This document shows, in pieces, positions 5,361 to 6,622 of a stretch of DNA of 6,622 nucleotides; position 1 is the stretch's first letter; the number at the start of each line of letters is the position of its first letter. A program made the translations under genes and the position numbers. The stretch covers positions 1 to 6,622 of the forward strand of contig JALXCE010000145.1 of assembly GCA_026991055.1 (NCBI GenBank), written 5' to 3'. The notes beneath the pieces are model-generated. The model was not told where the DNA came from. It saw only the letters and a list, made by a program, of their open reading frames with translations, and did not search any database. The stretch is from Caldifarciminota bacterium (GTDB taxonomy: Bacteria > Hydrothermota > Hydrothermia > B15-G9 > WFZT01).

Positions 5361-5854
5361 TTCTTTCCACTTTCAAGTAAAGATTTTACGAGCAGGTCAA
5401 GCTTTTCCTTAACCCTTTTACCGGACTTTTCCATCCACATTTCAGCGATTTTTAAGGATTCTTTGATAAACTTGATTACATCCTCGTCTCCAGGCCAGTT
5501 GTCCCTTATTACGTCTCCTCCTACGTTGTTGATCAAGTCGTTAAGAACGTAAAGTGTAATAAAGATATCATCTGCGTAACCAATGACACCTAAAATAGCC
5601 TCAGGCAAAAGGTCAACAGGAATAATCCAGTATGCAATTACTGAAACGAGGAATACCTTTTTCTCAACGGGCACACGGTCGTCTTTTATAAGTCTCCACA
5701 GCAGTACAATGAGATCAGGGGCGGCAAGAAGAATCTTAGCCCCTTCTTCCCCATACTTGCCTGCAAATTTCGATAGTTGATTCTTGATCTTTTTCCTCAG
5801 TTGCTCGTAGAAGCGGTTAACGTTTTCGTCGTTAATGGGCACGAGGCTTTTCAT
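5357..5854 (-). CDS. YkvA/DUF1232 family membrane protein
   Basis: This is a 165-residue protein of a widespread family with no established biochemical role. The DUF1232 core lies at about 65-105 and contains AYWIIPVDLLPE (74-85) and GYADDIFI (92-99), the two conserved blocks of the family. Around it, LLAAPDLIVLLWRLI (42-56) is a hydrophobic helix, while the N- and C-terminal parts are amphipathic and rich in Lys and Glu. It is probably membrane-associated through two short hydrophobic segments, with charged tails in the cytoplasm. The ATG at 5854 follows an excellent ribosome binding site and lies 13 nt after the stop of the upstream gene. The stop overlaps the ribD start as ATGA, so it is translationally coupled to ribD. 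The link to riboflavin synthesis is positional only. Confidence 0.9.
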   Translation of the reverse strand: MKSLVPINDENVNRFYEQLRKKIKNQLSKFAGKYGEEGAKILLAAPDLIVLLWRLIKDDRVPVEKKVFLVSVIAYWIIPVDLLPEAILGVIGYADDIFITLYVLNDLINNVGGDVIRDNWPGDEDVIKFIKESLKIAEMWMEKSGKRVKEKLDLLVKSLLESGKK

Positions 5855-5859
5855 CCCCC

Positions 5860-5869
5860 ATCACCTCCT
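5860..5869 (-). promoter_or_regulatory. Strong ribosome binding site that overlaps the upstream stop codon
   Basis: On the minus strand the sequence reads TAGGAGGTGAT: the TAG stop (5870-5868) of the beta-barrel-like gene runs into a ten-base anti-16S match AGGAGGTGAT. It is followed, 9 nt after AGGAGG, by the ATG of the YkvA-like gene. This couples termination of one gene to initiation of the next. Confidence 0.8.
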
Positions 5870-6622
5870 AAAGCTCTACCCTTACTCCTACGCCGAAAGA
5901 GAGTGTCTTTAATGGATTAGGTGTGCTTTCTATTTTAAAATCTGGTGAATCCACCATCTTTTCGATTATTTTTCCAGTCAATGAAAGTACATTTGACTTG
6001 GCTGAAATATCAAGGGTTACGGGCAATCCAAGGGTAGGCCCAAATGGGATTGAGCCGAGATTCAGAGGAATCGAAGCGCCTGCTCCCACGTAGGGCAAAA
6101 CTGTTAGAGGGACAAGCTTTCCATTTTGTGTGTAATAATATTGTGTGCTGATACTTATTCCAGCCCTGAGCTTGAAGTGGGGTAGAGGAGGCCTGGCGAA
6201 TAGCCCAAAATTAGCGTAATGGATATTACCCTTCTGGGGAATGCTTCCGCTGATAAATGCATCAACAATGCCCACGCTCAAACCGAGCCCTGCTGCCTTG
6301 TAAGCGGGAAGTTCTAAATTGGCACTATAACGTTCATGGGTGATATCGTCCTTCGCAACATTAATAACACCCGTTACAGTTGTGTCCTGATGAATTGTGT
6401 GACCAGAAATATAGATATTTGCCGTATCCACGTCAAGAATACAAAGTGAGCTGAAATCAGCCTGTGTCGCTATGTATATATAATCACCTGAAAGTGCGGT
6501 TTTGAAACCATTTTCAAAATATCCTCCGATTTTTAATATACCAAGCGATAAATTAGCTCCGACTGCAAAAGCTTTTCTCGTCCCGCTAATATTGCTCGCG
6601 ATAGTGACCGATGAAATAGTAT
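5868..6622 (-). CDS. Putative outer-membrane beta-barrel protein, C-terminal part (5' end outside window)
   Basis: The frame is open from the window's right edge to TAG at 5870-5868. 250 complete codons are visible, so a GTG at 6431 is internal and the true start and any signal peptide lie outside. I do not recognise a named family. The visible part is rich in Gly, Ser, Thr and alternating hydrophobic residues, with strand-like segments such as FAVGANLSLGILKIGGYF (18-35), FKLRAGISISTQYYY and LSFGVGVRVEL at the C-terminus. This alternation, the aromatic belts and a last strand ending in a hydrophobic residue suit an outer-membrane barrel, although the terminal residue is Leu rather than the usual Phe. 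One Cys (60) is visible. It leads the operon's visible part and lies 13 nt before the YkvA-like gene. An alternative is a secreted beta-sandwich or beta-helix protein. Confidence 0.6.
   Translation of the reverse strand, partial: TISSVTIASNISGTRKAFAVGANLSLGILKIGGYFENGFKTALSGDYIYIATQADFSSLCILDVDTANIYISGHTIHQDTTVTGVINVAKDDITHERYSANLELPAYKAAGLGLSVGIVDAFISGSIPQKGNIHYANFGLFARPPLPHFKLRAGISISTQYYYTQNGKLVPLTVLPYVGAGASIPLNLGSIPFGPTLGLPVTLDISAKSNVLSLTGKIIEKMVDSPDFKIESTPNPLKTLSFGVGVRVEL

Noticed and set aside
5361..5870. FMN riboswitch upstream of ribD
   Set aside because: ribD starts inside an overlapping upstream gene and no RFN-like conserved hairpins were recognised; any riboswitch would lie beyond the window.
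5868..6431. Barrel-like protein starting at GTG 6431
   Set aside because: The frame stays open to 6622 with the same strand-like composition and no ribosome binding site is evident at the GTG.
1..6622. CRISPR array, tRNA, rRNA, transposase or phage genes
   Set aside because: No regularly spaced repeats, cloverleaf sequences, rRNA signatures or recombinase-like proteins were seen on either strand.

Overview
The window reads as a piece of a diderm (LPS-type) bacterial chromosome. This rests on an LptF/LptG-family permease fragment at the left edge and an outer-membrane beta-barrel-like protein at the right edge. Strong AGGAGG-type ribosome binding sites, tightly overlapping genes, an ETF-like protein and Lys/Glu-rich proteins would suit an anaerobic, possibly thermophilic lineage. 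Candidate phyla such as WOR-3/Hydrothermae come to mind, but taxonomy is inference and cannot be settled from this sequence.

Layout. Positions 1-749 (+) hold the C-terminal 248 residues of an LptF/LptG permease. It converges on, and overlaps by 11 bp, a BioY biotin-transporter S component (739-1302, -). A 279-bp divergent intergenic region follows. It holds candidate promoters for both flanking genes and a 127-bp element with inverted ends and a GC-rich perfect hairpin. Next is an aldehyde dehydrogenase of the lactaldehyde/GAPN type (1582-3000, +). Its last codons form one arm of a perfect 25-bp inverted repeat that ends in the 85-bp convergent gap.

From 6622 down to 3086 runs a compact minus-strand operon of five genes: beta-barrel-like protein (open at the window edge), YkvA/DUF1232 membrane protein, RibD, small multidrug-export-family protein (COG2426), and a short EtfB-like protein. 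The junctions are a 13-nt gap, a 4-nt overlap, an 8-nt overlap and a 3-nt gap, so translational coupling is likely. RibD makes a flavin precursor and EtfB-like proteins belong to a flavoprotein family; this is the only evident functional thread in the operon.

Most notable: (i) three long, perfect, short-loop palindromes in 6.6 kb, two of them running into or lying inside coding sequence; (ii) a RibD whose conserved zinc-ligand Cys is replaced by His; (iii) an EtfB-like protein without an adjacent EtfA and without the usual DGDT loop; (iv) a MITE-like 127-bp inverted-repeat element between divergent genes. No CRISPR array, tRNA, rRNA or transposase gene was found, and I do not see a clear new multi-gene system.
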